A stretch of 64,000 nucleotides of DNA, from NCBI GenBank assembly GCA_016709995.1, contig JADJLQ010000001.1, forward strand, positions 3,196,001 to 3,260,000, written 5' to 3'. The notes under the pieces were generated by a model. It did not search any database. It had not been told where the DNA came from and was given only the letters and a program-made list of their open reading frames with translations. Each line of letters starts with the position of its first letter. Position 1 is the first letter of the stretch. Positions 27,382 to 36,115 of this stretch are shown here, one piece after another. Source of the DNA: Saprospiraceae bacterium (GTDB lineage: Bacteria > Bacteroidota > Bacteroidia > Chitinophagales > Saprospiraceae). The translations under genes and the position numbers were made by a program.

Positions 27382-27722
27382 TTAATAAGCGGGATAAACT
27401 TTTTTAAACTTCTTAGGCGCTGTACATCTCCAGGCAATCAATAACGCATCCTTCAAGAATTCATTATCGACACCTGTGAGCTCCACTGTGGTCTAACCAT
27501 ATTTGCCCCAGGCGTGGGCTCAGCATATATCTTTCCTTTACCTAAAGAAGTGAATATATCCTGATACGTGGTATAAAATTTTAAGGTGCATCTTTTTTTC
27601 AGAAGGTTGAGGGTCGCAAATATTTTTTATGGACCCCGAAAAGAAATTAGATCAAAATGAACAGCCTGGTCGGTGTCAGGAAATGAAAGTGCTATGAGTT
27701 GAAAGTTTTGAAGCGTTATCAT
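27382..27722 (-). pseudogene. Decayed MmcQ/YjbR-like protein gene
   Basis: Reading the minus strand from the ATG at 27722 gives MITLQNFQLIALSFPDTD, then HFDLISFRG before a stop. The same frame resumes as KIFATLNLLKKRCTLKF and continues as YQDIFTSLGKGKIYAEP. A second frame picks up at AHAWGKYG, an in-frame TAG stands where Trp is expected, and TTVELTGVDNEFLKDALLIAW runs to KKFKKVYPAY and the stop at 27382. The order and content match the MmcQ/YjbR family (about 113 residues, DNA-binding-like fold, unknown role). Compensating G and A changes, a missing C and one nonsense codon explain all breaks. It is either a real relic or a stretch of poor sequence. Confidence 0.7.
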
Positions 27723-27747
27723 GATAGATCAGCCAACAGTAAAGGAA

Positions 27748-28932
27748 TTAATCTAAAATAAATTTTTTTAATACAAATCCTTGAGCAGAATAAGCTTTAA
27801 CAAAATATAATCCATGAGGGAGATCGATATCCATCGTGCTGGCATTGGTGCTGACATTTCTATAGGTTTGCAGCAGACTACCCATAACAGATAGTATTTC
27901 CAATTTTTTTATTTGTTCGTCATACTCCAACCTCAGACGATGGTTGGTTACAGGGTTGGTTACAATCTTTAAGTATTGATCAGGCAATTGCAATGGTCGA
28001 ATCGAGGTGGATAGTCCTATATAACCTTTAAGCCAGGTCATGGCAGGTCTTTCAGATCCATCCGACCGCAAAAGATATGCGTTGGTCCTCCAAATTTGGT
28101 TTTGCTGATATCCCCACAGTGTCACACCTTTCACCGCCGGATGCTCCCACCATATTGGAAACAGTTGTTTATATTTTTCTAATTGATCCTGGTCATTGGC
28201 TATATTGACATCAAATTCTGAAATATAAATCGGTAGTCCGGTCGATATTAAGCGACCCAGGTTGTCCTGTATTGTTTGGAGCGGAGTAGTTTCAAAAAAA
28301 TGACCTTGCTCTCCTATTCCATCGATTAATTTTTTACTTTTGAGCACCTCTATGATTTCGATAAATTTGGAAGTATTTTCATCATTGCTGAGGATGTTGT
28401 AGTCATTGAGTATTAGCTTTGCTTTAGGGCAATATTTCCTGGCAGTTTCAAAGGCCCAAACTATCCAGTCCCAACCTGTAATGCCCTGACCTCCCAAAGC
28501 AGCAGCATACGATGGAGGTGCATGCAAGGGTTCATTGACCACATCTATATATTCCGCCTCAGGGTATCGGCTGCAGGCTTGCATGATCCAGGATTCTACT
28601 TCTTTGAGCTGCAATGAGGATGAGAGATTTTTTATAAATGCCGGCTCTTGTTGGCCCCATATAAGCGTGTGAAACTTAAATGGGATACCTTTCGTGCGTG
28701 ATTGGTCATATACCATATCGAGGATGCCCCATTGCATTACATCCTGGCTATTTTCTACAGATCCCCATTTACCGGCATTCTCCGGAGTAACCTGATTCCA
28801 ATAAGTAATAAAATTAGCTGGGGTAGTGGAGTTGATTACATTTCCCAGCCATTTACCTTTACCAGATGCTATCTGCGAAAAAACGGAATTAAAAAAAAGT
28901 GTAGCGTATAAAACAAGAAGGCTATTTCGCAT
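27748..28932 (-). CDS. GH10 endo-1,4-beta-xylanase with type IX sorting domain
   Basis: Secreted endo-xylanase. After the signal peptide (MRNSLLVLYATLFFNSVFSQ) comes the TIM barrel with the acid/base Glu in IDVVNEPL and the nucleophile Glu in YISEFDV. Supporting blocks are TPENAGKWG and the FHTLIWGQQEP strand. The last 70 residues (LEILSVMGSLLQ to FVLKKFILD) form a type A C-terminal domain for type IX secretion, so the enzyme should be released or surface-anchored. The ATG at 28932 is chosen because the longer TTG start (28959) overlaps a TATATTTG -7 element on this strand. The catalytic domain is compact, about 310 residues. It acts on xylan or mixed xylose polymers. Confidence 0.93.
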   Translation of the reverse strand: MRNSLLVLYATLFFNSVFSQIASGKGKWLGNVINSTTPANFITYWNQVTPENAGKWGSVENSQDVMQWGILDMVYDQSRTKGIPFKFHTLIWGQQEPAFIKNLSSSLQLKEVESWIMQACSRYPEAEYIDVVNEPLHAPPSYAAALGGQGITGWDWIVWAFETARKYCPKAKLILNDYNILSNDENTSKFIEIIEVLKSKKLIDGIGEQGHFFETTPLQTIQDNLGRLISTGLPIYISEFDVNIANDQDQLEKYKQLFPIWWEHPAVKGVTLWGYQQNQIWRTNAYLLRSDGSERPAMTWLKGYIGLSTSIRPLQLPDQYLKIVTNPVTNHRLRLEYDEQIKKLEILSVMGSLLQTYRNVSTNASTMDIDLPHGLYFVKAYSAQGFVLKKFILD

Positions 28933-29174
28933 CCCATTGTTTTTGAAAGGTAGGTTCAAATATAAAAATCATTTGTTACACCTATTGTCAAAATTAAATT
29001 GACTACTCAACTCACTGCTCATAAATATTCCTCCATACCGGGTATTTTTATTAATGAAAACTTATGAATTATTAATACAATAGAAATAAAACTAAGATCT
29101 CTATTCCCCAAAAGTCGATTCAGTTTGTATATTCACCGTATATTCAATAAACTAATTTTAAACTTACAACTATC

Positions 29175-30293
29175 ATGAGTTCTCGAAGAAAATTTATTCA
29201 AAAGCTGACAGCCCCGGTGCTGGCTTTGCCTCTGTTGAACTTAACTCAAACTAAGTTTTTGTCTGATTCAGAAGAAAAACCGTACGACGGCCCGATATTA
29301 AGAGTAGCTATTCTAGGACTAGGCAGTTATGGTACACGGGTAGCCGATGCGATGCAAGCTTGTTCCCGGGCCAAACTCGTAGGAGCCATTAGTGGTACCC
29401 CTGCTAAGCTCACTACGTGGCAATCAAAATATAATATCCCTGCTGCCAATTGTTACAATTATGAAAACATGGATGCCATCAAGGACAATCCTGATATTGA
29501 TGCGGTGTATATCATAACTCCCAACTCTTTGCACAAACCTTTTGCAGCCCGTGTAGCCAAAGCCGGCAAACATGTGATCTCTGAGAAGCCGATGGCCTTG
29601 AATGCAAAGGAGGGGCAGGAAATGATCGATGTATGTCGACAAGCCAATGTTAAACTTTTGGTCGGTTACCGCATGCACCTGGAACCAAAGACACTGGAGA
29701 TCATCCGTATGAGGAAGGATGGCGAATTGGGCAAACCACTTTTTTTCCAGGGCTTGGCAGGATTTAGAATAGGGGATCCTACCCAATGGCGACTCAATAA
29801 AAAACTAGCAGGTGGAGGGTCTATGATGGACATCGGTATCTATGCGGTCAATGGCGCCCGATATATGATCGGCGAAGAACCTATCTGGGTCACTGCCCAG
29901 GAGACTAAAAATGACAAAGTCAAATTTAAAGATGGCGTAGATGAAACCATCACTTTCCAATTTGGATTCCCAAGCGGTGCCACTGCTTCCTGCCTGTCTA
30001 CCTATGCGATGAATGGCCTGGACAAATTCTATCTCAATTGTGAAAAAGGATTTGCCGAAATGCAACCATCTACCGGGTATGGTCCTATCAAAGCCAGGAG
30101 CAATAAAGGGGAAATCATATACGAACATATCACCCATCAGACCGTCCAAATGGATGAAATGTCTGACATTATTCTGCAGGGGAAAAAACCAGTCGTTCCT
30201 GTAGATGGAGCGGAGGGGTTGAAAGATCTCAAGATTATAGATGCCATATTTAAAGCAGTGAAAACTGGAAAAAAAGTAAAACTCGTCGGATAA
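29175..30293 (+). CDS. Gfo/Idh/MocA family oxidoreductase, Tat-exported
   Basis: A 372-residue NAD(P)-dependent oxidoreductase close to the secreted glucose-fructose oxidoreductase-like group. The Tat motif SSRRKFIQKL opens the protein. The dinucleotide fold begins LRVAILGLGSYG, the EKPMALNAKEG motif holds the conserved Lys, and GGGSMMDIGIYAVNGARYMIG is the typical substrate-domain block. It is divergent from the xylanase and stands alone. It shows little resemblance to the exported Gfo/Idh protein at 2-3 kb beyond family motifs, so the two likely act on different sugars. The substrate is unknown. Confidence 0.9.
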   Translation: MSSRRKFIQKLTAPVLALPLLNLTQTKFLSDSEEKPYDGPILRVAILGLGSYGTRVADAMQACSRAKLVGAISGTPAKLTTWQSKYNIPAANCYNYENMDAIKDNPDIDAVYIITPNSLHKPFAARVAKAGKHVISEKPMALNAKEGQEMIDVCRQANVKLLVGYRMHLEPKTLEIIRMRKDGELGKPLFFQGLAGFRIGDPTQWRLNKKLAGGGSMMDIGIYAVNGARYMIGEEPIWVTAQETKNDKVKFKDGVDETITFQFGFPSGATASCLSTYAMNGLDKFYLNCEKGFAEMQPSTGYGPIKARSNKGEIIYEHITHQTVQMDEMSDIILQGKKPVVPVDGAEGLKDLKIIDAIFKAVKTGKKVKLVG

Positions 30294-30637
30294 TATCTAG
30301 TGCAGGTAATCTAAAACGATTTTCTCACCAATTTTAGGGAGCGCCTGATATTAAATTCATTGCCTTCAAAAAATATTTAGTACACTTATTTGACATAAAT
30401 CAGCTGGACAGACTTTGGCAAATAAGTTATATCTTTATTGCCTGTAAAATCTTAGGTTATAGAGACAAAAAATCATAGGGTATGGCCAGCTTGCGGAAGT
30501 TCAATGCTTTTTCATCAATACACCGAACCGGTTTTGATGCTACTAGTTACCAAGTAAAAGCAAGTGTAAGCGTAATTTAAGAGCAGATATCCTAAGTCAG
30601 GATTTTACACATCATAATTCTTTTAATAGAACTACTT
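30294..30637. other. Intergenic region ahead of the sulfatase operon
   Basis: No gene is visible in 344 bp. A TATCTTTA sequence about 200 bp before the first sulfatase could be a -7 element. CATCAA and TTGATG flank a 15-bp spacer as a weak hairpin near 30513-30539, without a T-run. The operon promoter is probably somewhere here. Confidence 0.35.
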
Positions 30638-32044
30638 ATGAAAAAGTCAAAATTGTTATTCATCCTATTATCTGTTTTGGGCATGGTCGTCACCTTTGCC
30701 TTCATCAATGTGGATAAGAAAAACAGCCCAACTGCCAAAAAACCAAACATCATCCTCATCCTGGCGGACGATATTGGATTTGAAACCATTAGTGCTTATG
30801 GCAGTACTTCCTATCATACGCCCAGGATCGATCAAATGGCCAAAGGCGGCATCAGGTTTGAGCATTGTTATTCTCAGCCTTTGTGTTCTCCTTCCAGGGT
30901 TCAGATTATGACCGGTAAATCCAATTTCCGGAATTACGAAAGTTGGGGATATCTGGATCAAAACGAAACAAATTTTGCTCATATCATGAAATCAGCTGGC
31001 TATGCCACTTGCATCGCAGGCAAATGGCAATTGCGGGGAGATCAGTTCGTGCCCTATAAAGCAGGGTTTGATGAATATTTACTTTGGAACCTCACTGATA
31101 CAACCTCGACTTACAATGAGCGTTATAAAAATCCGCAGTTGATTGAGAATGGCAAAATGAAAAAGTATGAAAACTCAGAGTATGGTCCTGAGCTCTTTGT
31201 TAAGTTTATCAAAAGTTTTATCACCCGCAAAAAGGATGTTCCATTTTTAGTCTATTATCCGATGGTCCTTTCGCATCGGCCTTTCGTGCCAACCCCTGGC
31301 AATGGCAAGGTTTATCAGGATTTTAAAGTAGTCCCTAAAGGTGGTACAGGTGGATCTCCTTCAAATAATTCATTTTTCAAAGATGAAATGTCCTATCTGG
31401 ACAAGAATGTTGGAGCAATTATAGATAAAGTGAACGAATTGGGACTGGCTGAGAATACACTCATTTTATTTACTGGTGATAATGGTACCGGGGTTGGAAT
31501 ATCTTCTACTATGAAAGATGGCAGAATCATACCCGGCATGAAAGGCCATACCAATGAATATGGCAACCATGTTCCGCTGGTAGCTTATTGGAAAGGAAAA
31601 ATAAAACCGGGACAGGTCACGGATAACTTGATTGATTTTTCAGATTTTCTTCCAACCATGGTTGAGGTTGCCAACATTGATTTACCCTATGATTTTGTTA
31701 CTGATGGAAAGAGTTTCCTGCCTTTGATCATGGGCAATAAATATGAACCTCACCCTTGGTTGTTTTCTCATTATGATCCCCACAAAGGTGGTTTTGCAAA
31801 AGCCAGGTTTGTACACAATAAAGAATGGAAGTTATATGAGTCCGGAGAGATTTTCAATGTTCTCAAGGATCCATTGGAGGAAAATCGTGTGTCGGAAAGT
31901 AGTTTAACGGAGGATCAAATAAAACTCATCACCTCATTCAGAGAAGTATTCCCAAAGATGGTTAGAGTTGAAGTGAAAAAAGAAAAAGCGGATAAAAAAG
32001 ATAAAAAACCAAAGTCTCCAGATGATGATGATGATGGATTCTAA
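30638..32044 (+). CDS. Secreted formylglycine-dependent sulfatase, first of the operon
   Basis: Type I sulfatase of 468 residues that hydrolyses a sulfate ester. A membrane/signal segment at residues 5-24 precedes the N-terminal metal site ILADDIG (Asp44, Asp45). The modification motif is CSPSR (83-87), whose Cys is converted to formylglycine; GKWQL and TGDNG are the later active-site blocks. The C-terminus is a Lys/Asp-rich tail (DDDDDGF). It heads a co-directional set reaching 42745. The sulfated sugar it acts on cannot be read; the lyases downstream suggest a uronic-acid polymer. The operon encodes no sulfatase-maturating enzyme. Confidence 0.93.
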   Translation: MKKSKLLFILLSVLGMVVTFAFINVDKKNSPTAKKPNIILILADDIGFETISAYGSTSYHTPRIDQMAKGGIRFEHCYSQPLCSPSRVQIMTGKSNFRNYESWGYLDQNETNFAHIMKSAGYATCIAGKWQLRGDQFVPYKAGFDEYLLWNLTDTTSTYNERYKNPQLIENGKMKKYENSEYGPELFVKFIKSFITRKKDVPFLVYYPMVLSHRPFVPTPGNGKVYQDFKVVPKGGTGGSPSNNSFFKDEMSYLDKNVGAIIDKVNELGLAENTLILFTGDNGTGVGISSTMKDGRIIPGMKGHTNEYGNHVPLVAYWKGKIKPGQVTDNLIDFSDFLPTMVEVANIDLPYDFVTDGKSFLPLIMGNKYEPHPWLFSHYDPHKGGFAKARFVHNKEWKLYESGEIFNVLKDPLEENRVSESSLTEDQIKLITSFREVFPKMVRVEVKKEKADKKDKKPKSPDDDDDGF

Positions 32045-32075
32045 TGGAGGCCGCTTCAATAAACTAGTTTTGAAT

Positions 32076-32807
32076 ATGATATCTAAAACACTTTGGTTGA
32101 TTTTAATCTGTTTTTTGTGGATCAATATATCTGCCCAGGATAAGATATCAGACTTCTCAAAAGGAACATTGATTTATGACAATGCCCTGGCTATGGATGC
32201 TGATGTCATGGGTTGGAGAATGGAAGGACCAGGAGTGATTTCTTTTAAGGAAGGTTGGATGAGGATGTACTCACCCAATGAAAAATTCCATCATGTTTTT
32301 TGGTGTCCACAAGATTTTCCTTCCAGCTTTATGGCTGAGTGGGAGGTGCAAAACCTAAAAACAGAAGCCGGCTTGTGCATTATATTTTTTGCGGCTAAAG
32401 GCGCCAAAGGGGAAAGCATATTTGATCCTTCTTTTCCTGTAAGGGACGGAACCTTTCGTCAATATACCAAAAGTGATCTGTTCAACAGCTATCATATATC
32501 CTATTACGCTAACGGGAGGGACGCTCCCGGTAGAGAAATATCCCATCTCCGGAAAAATACAGGATTCAATTTAGTACAGGAAGTTGAGCCAGGCATTCCC
32601 ATTAAATCGAAAGCTATCCATAAAATAACCTTAATCAAAGAGGAAGCCCATATCCTTATGTTTATTGATGGCAGAAAAATTATTGACTGGCAGGATGATG
32701 GGCAGAAATACGGACCTGTCTTACGCGATGGCAAGATGGGATTCAGGCAAATGCAATGGACCGATTTTCAATATAGAAATTTCCAGGTCTGGGATATAAA
32801 AAAATAA
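32076..32807 (+). CDS. Secreted DUF1961 family protein (YesU-like)
   Basis: A concanavalin-like beta-sandwich protein of about 243 residues with a signal peptide (to NISAQ). The region after it (LIYDNALAMDADVMGWRMEG, then the HHVFWCPQDFPSSFMAEWEV stretch) matches DUF1961, the family of Bacillus YesU in a rhamnogalacturonan locus. It ends with the FRQMQWTDFQYRNFQVWDI strand set. The ATG at 32076 is used; the frame is open to 32022 but would start inside the sulfatase gene. It lies between sulfatase and esterase genes in the operon. A carbohydrate-binding or lyase-related role is likely, but no catalytic activity is established to my knowledge. Confidence 0.8.
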   Translation: MISKTLWLILICFLWINISAQDKISDFSKGTLIYDNALAMDADVMGWRMEGPGVISFKEGWMRMYSPNEKFHHVFWCPQDFPSSFMAEWEVQNLKTEAGLCIIFFAAKGAKGESIFDPSFPVRDGTFRQYTKSDLFNSYHISYYANGRDAPGREISHLRKNTGFNLVQEVEPGIPIKSKAIHKITLIKEEAHILMFIDGRKIIDWQDDGQKYGPVLRDGKMGFRQMQWTDFQYRNFQVWDIKK

Positions 32808-32810
32808 AGA

Positions 32811-33242
32811 ATGCAAATTAACAGGTTGAAGTATCGGTGTTTTATTCTTCTACTACTTACTTTTCATCTTCAACAGATTGCTATTGGCCAGGTCTTAATA
32901 TTTGACACAGACATCGTACCACCTCAAACTCCTGGATCTTTGGATATTTATTTGGTCATTGGGCAATCAAATATGTCAGGTAGAGCTCCTATAAGAAAAG
33001 AAGATAGTGCTGTTGTAGATCGTGCATTTCTTTTTAACGGAAGGCGGTTTACATTCAACGAAATGATCCTCCAGCTACCAGACTTTATGGATCATACCGC
33101 AGTTGCGATTTCTCAAGGTACCCTTACCCAGGATGGTACACACTTCGATGTTCAAAGTGCCATTTTGATGGGAGAGCGTTATGCACATGATATGAAACGA
33201 ATTCTTAATAGCATAGAAAAGACTGGAGACAATAAAAAGTAA
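32811..33242 (+). CDS. SASA-type sialate O-acetylesterase remnant, internally deleted
   Basis: A 143-residue secreted protein. The first block, IYLVIGQSNMSGRAPI, carries the catalytic Ser of SGNH/SASA carbohydrate esterases. The last block, DGTHFDVQSAILMGERY, carries the Asp-His pair. The roughly 130-150 residues normally between them are missing, and the two ends are joined through FTFNEMILQLPDFMDHTA without a frame break. The normal family length is about 270-300. It probably no longer folds as an active esterase, although both ends of the catalytic triad remain. It is 3 bp after the DUF1961 gene and in the same operon. The unbroken frame is either recent decay or a truncated product still made. 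Confidence 0.75.
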   Translation: MQINRLKYRCFILLLLTFHLQQIAIGQVLIFDTDIVPPQTPGSLDIYLVIGQSNMSGRAPIRKEDSAVVDRAFLFNGRRFTFNEMILQLPDFMDHTAVAISQGTLTQDGTHFDVQSAILMGERYAHDMKRILNSIEKTGDNKK

Positions 33243-33311
33243 TTTATGACTCCTGGTATGATAACTTTATCCTGGCAATCAGGTATTCAAAACCAAGACT
33301 ACAGCTAATCA

Positions 33312-34748
33312 ATGAAAATCAAAATAGGCGTAATGAAAAATTTAAAAAAACGACTACAGCTTAAAGCCACCTGGCTAAAGACCTGCATGTTTTTCATATT
33401 GGTACATTCTCAACTGACCTTATCAGCTCAAGAAAAGCCCAATATATTAATCATCATCACCGATCAACAATCAGCAGATGTTATGAGCCACCGTTTGGGA
33501 AATAAATATATCAATACCCCTAACATGGATTTGTTGGCTTCTAAAGGTGTTAGCTTCACCAATGCCTACTGTGCGAATCCACTGTGTACTCCATCCAGAA
33601 GTTCATTGTTTACTGGAAGATACCCACACGAGACAGGTATCCAGACGAATGATGAAAAATTGATCGATCCGAAAGAATTTCCTTCCATGGGTACCATATT
33701 CAAAAATGTCGGATATGAAACCGGTTTTGTAGGCAAATGGCACTTGCCCTATGACAGAAACAATACTGCGTCTCATGGATTTAGTTTTCTTCCTGACAAG
33801 AAAGGAAATGGAGATGATAGCCTATCTCCACAAAAAGCAAAGATATTCATTCAAACTAAGCGAAATGCTCCCTTTCTTTTAGTGGTTTCTTTCATGAATC
33901 CACATAATATTTGTCAATGGGCCAGGGATGAAGATTTGCCGGATGGGGCAATCGGTGAAGCACCCTCGCCTGATTCCTGCCCGCCTTTGAGGCCCAATGC
34001 ACTGCCTTCTGTGGACGAAACAGATATTATGCAGTTGATCAGAACATCGATGCAAAAAAGTCATCTATTTCCGGTAGGCGATTTTTCTAATGATAAGTGG
34101 CGACAGTACCTATGGGCTTATTATCGACTCATAGAAAAGGTAGACGAGCAGATAGGACAAGTGCTTGCTGCGCTTCGCGAATCAGGACTTGACAAAAACA
34201 CGTTAATTGTGTTCACCTCCGATCATGGAGACATGCAGGGTGCACACCGTTGGAACCAAAAGACTGTTTTGTATGAAGAATCTGCAAAAGTGCCTTTGAT
34301 CTTTAGCTACCCGGGTATGAAAGCCCGACAATCTGAATTTCTGGTTCAATCCGGTATAGATATGCTGCCTAGCTTGTGTGATTTTGCAGGTATTCCCCTT
34401 CCTTCCAACAAAAAAGGTGTAAGCTTGAAAGGACAAATATTAAATAACCAGGCTGCTCCGGAAAGAAAATATATTGTCGTATCAGATCATCTTACACAAG
34501 GAGAGGCTATAGATGGACAAAAACCAGAACCAGAAGGTCGAATGATCAGAAACAAACAATTTAAATATTGGATATATGATCTGGGTAATCAAAGAGAAAC
34601 CCTATATGACCTCAAAAATGACCCTGGCGAAATGGTCAATCTTATCAATGACCCATCCTATAAGACCCAATTGAATGAGTGCCGTACACAATTGATGGAA
34701 TGGGCCAAGGCAAATAATGACCCCTTTATTAAATTTCTCATTAAATAA
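33312..34748 (+). CDS. Secreted sulfatase (CTPSR type)
   Basis: A 478-residue type I sulfatase. The signal region ends about LSAQ40, then NILIIITDQQ, where the second metal Asp is Gln (Asp51, Gln52) as in several arylsulfatase subgroups. The formylglycine site is CTPSR (92-96). GKWHLPYD, the MNPHN histidine and FTSDHGD complete the active site. The protein has an internal segment with a DSCPP motif not seen in the other three. The TDQQ and CTPSR pattern resembles choline-sulfatase/iduronate-sulfatase-like members, but the sulfated sugar is unknown. It starts 69 bp after the esterase remnant and 12 bp before the next sulfatase. Confidence 0.92.
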   Translation: MKIKIGVMKNLKKRLQLKATWLKTCMFFILVHSQLTLSAQEKPNILIIITDQQSADVMSHRLGNKYINTPNMDLLASKGVSFTNAYCANPLCTPSRSSLFTGRYPHETGIQTNDEKLIDPKEFPSMGTIFKNVGYETGFVGKWHLPYDRNNTASHGFSFLPDKKGNGDDSLSPQKAKIFIQTKRNAPFLLVVSFMNPHNICQWARDEDLPDGAIGEAPSPDSCPPLRPNALPSVDETDIMQLIRTSMQKSHLFPVGDFSNDKWRQYLWAYYRLIEKVDEQIGQVLAALRESGLDKNTLIVFTSDHGDMQGAHRWNQKTVLYEESAKVPLIFSYPGMKARQSEFLVQSGIDMLPSLCDFAGIPLPSNKKGVSLKGQILNNQAAPERKYIVVSDHLTQGEAIDGQKPEPEGRMIRNKQFKYWIYDLGNQRETLYDLKNDPGEMVNLINDPSYKTQLNECRTQLMEWAKANNDPFIKFLIK

Positions 34749-34760
34749 AAAAGATAGTGG

Positions 34761-36113
34761 ATGAGCATAGTTGATTTGAAAAAGTACATTGGACTCCTTT
34801 TATTATTGTTGTGTTCCATATTTTCTAAAGCACAACAAAGGCCTAATGTGATCCTAATCTACTCCGACGACCAGGGGGCAATAGACCTCAACTGCTATGG
34901 TTCGAAAGATTTGGAAACACCTCATATTGACAAATTGGCTCGAAGCGGGGTTATGTTTACCCAGTTTTATGCCTCACCGGTTTGTTCACCATCCAGGGCA
35001 TCCTTACTGACGGGTATGACACCACAAAGAGCGGGAATGCCGGGCAATGCCAGCGCAACCAATTTGAATGGCGGCATGCCAAATAATCGATACACCATGG
35101 CAGAAATGTTCAAAGATGCCGGATACAAAACAGCGCATATAGGTAAGTGGCATTTAGGGTATACTCCGGAGATGTCTCCAAATGCTCAGGGCTTTGATTA
35201 TTCCTTTGGTCATATTGCGGGCTGCATAGATAATTATTCACATTTTTTTTATTGGAATGGCCCGAACAAGCATGATCTCTTTAGAAACGGGGTAGAGGTA
35301 TATTATCCGGGACAATATTTTCCAGACCTGATGGTGCAGGAAGCCAGCACCTATATGGCTCAAGCCAAAAAGGATCCTTTCTTTATGTATTTTGCTATCA
35401 ATATGCCTCATTATCCGTATCAGGGCGATCCCAAATGGCTTGAATATTATAATACAAAGGGAGTGCCTTATCCTCGTAATCTGTATGCAGCTTTTATGTC
35501 TACCCTGGATGATAAGATTGGACAGTTGCTGGATAAAGTATCTGAGCTTGGTTTAATGGAAAATACGATCATCCTATTTCAATCTGACAATGGCTATTCA
35601 ACCGAAGAACGGGCTCATTTTGGTGGAGGGAACGCAGGGATATACAGAGGCGCCAAAGCTTGTCTGTTTGAAGGAGGAATCCGGGTACCATCCATGATCA
35701 GCTGGCCCGGTCAAATCCCTGCAAATCAGGTCAGGGACCAATTTGCTGTCAACACAGACTGGATGCCTACACTTGCTCAATTGTGCAATGTTCCTTTAGA
35801 TGATAATAAATTGGATGGAAAGAGTCTTGTCCCTGTAATCAAAAATCAAACCGCATCATCTCCTCATGAAGAAGGATATTGTTGGGCATTCGGTAAAGAC
35901 ATGTGGGCTGCCAGAAAAGGAAAGTGGAAGCTATTGGGAAATCCTGATGACAAAAGCAATAAAGGTGAATTGACTAAAGACGATGCCCTCTTCCTGGTAG
36001 ACTTAGAATCTGACCCTGGCGAAATGAAGAATATTGCAAAATTATATCCTGAAAAAGTGGAGGAATTGAACAAGCAGTATCAGCAGTGGTTATCGCACAA
36101 TAAAAATAAATAA
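34761..36113 (+). CDS. Secreted sulfatase (CSPSR type), N-acetylgalactosamine-6-sulfatase-like
   Basis: A 450-residue sulfatase with signal peptide (to FSKAQ), metal site IYSDDQG (Asp36, Asp37), formylglycine motif CSPSR (75-79), and GKWHLGY. FQSDNGYSTEERAHFGGGNAG and the YRGAKACLFEGGIRVP block are typical of arylsulfatases and N-acetylgalactosamine-6-sulfatases of polysaccharide loci. It sits 12 bp after one sulfatase and 2 bp before the first lyase, so the three are certainly cotranscribed. It differs clearly from the other three sulfatases, suggesting each removes sulfate from a different position of one polymer. Confidence 0.93.
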   Translation: MSIVDLKKYIGLLLLLLCSIFSKAQQRPNVILIYSDDQGAIDLNCYGSKDLETPHIDKLARSGVMFTQFYASPVCSPSRASLLTGMTPQRAGMPGNASATNLNGGMPNNRYTMAEMFKDAGYKTAHIGKWHLGYTPEMSPNAQGFDYSFGHIAGCIDNYSHFFYWNGPNKHDLFRNGVEVYYPGQYFPDLMVQEASTYMAQAKKDPFFMYFAINMPHYPYQGDPKWLEYYNTKGVPYPRNLYAAFMSTLDDKIGQLLDKVSELGLMENTIILFQSDNGYSTEERAHFGGGNAGIYRGAKACLFEGGIRVPSMISWPGQIPANQVRDQFAVNTDWMPTLAQLCNVPLDDNKLDGKSLVPVIKNQTASSPHEEGYCWAFGKDMWAARKGKWKLLGNPDDKSNKGELTKDDALFLVDLESDPGEMKNIAKLYPEKVEELNKQYQQWLSHNKNK

Positions 36114-36115
36114 AC

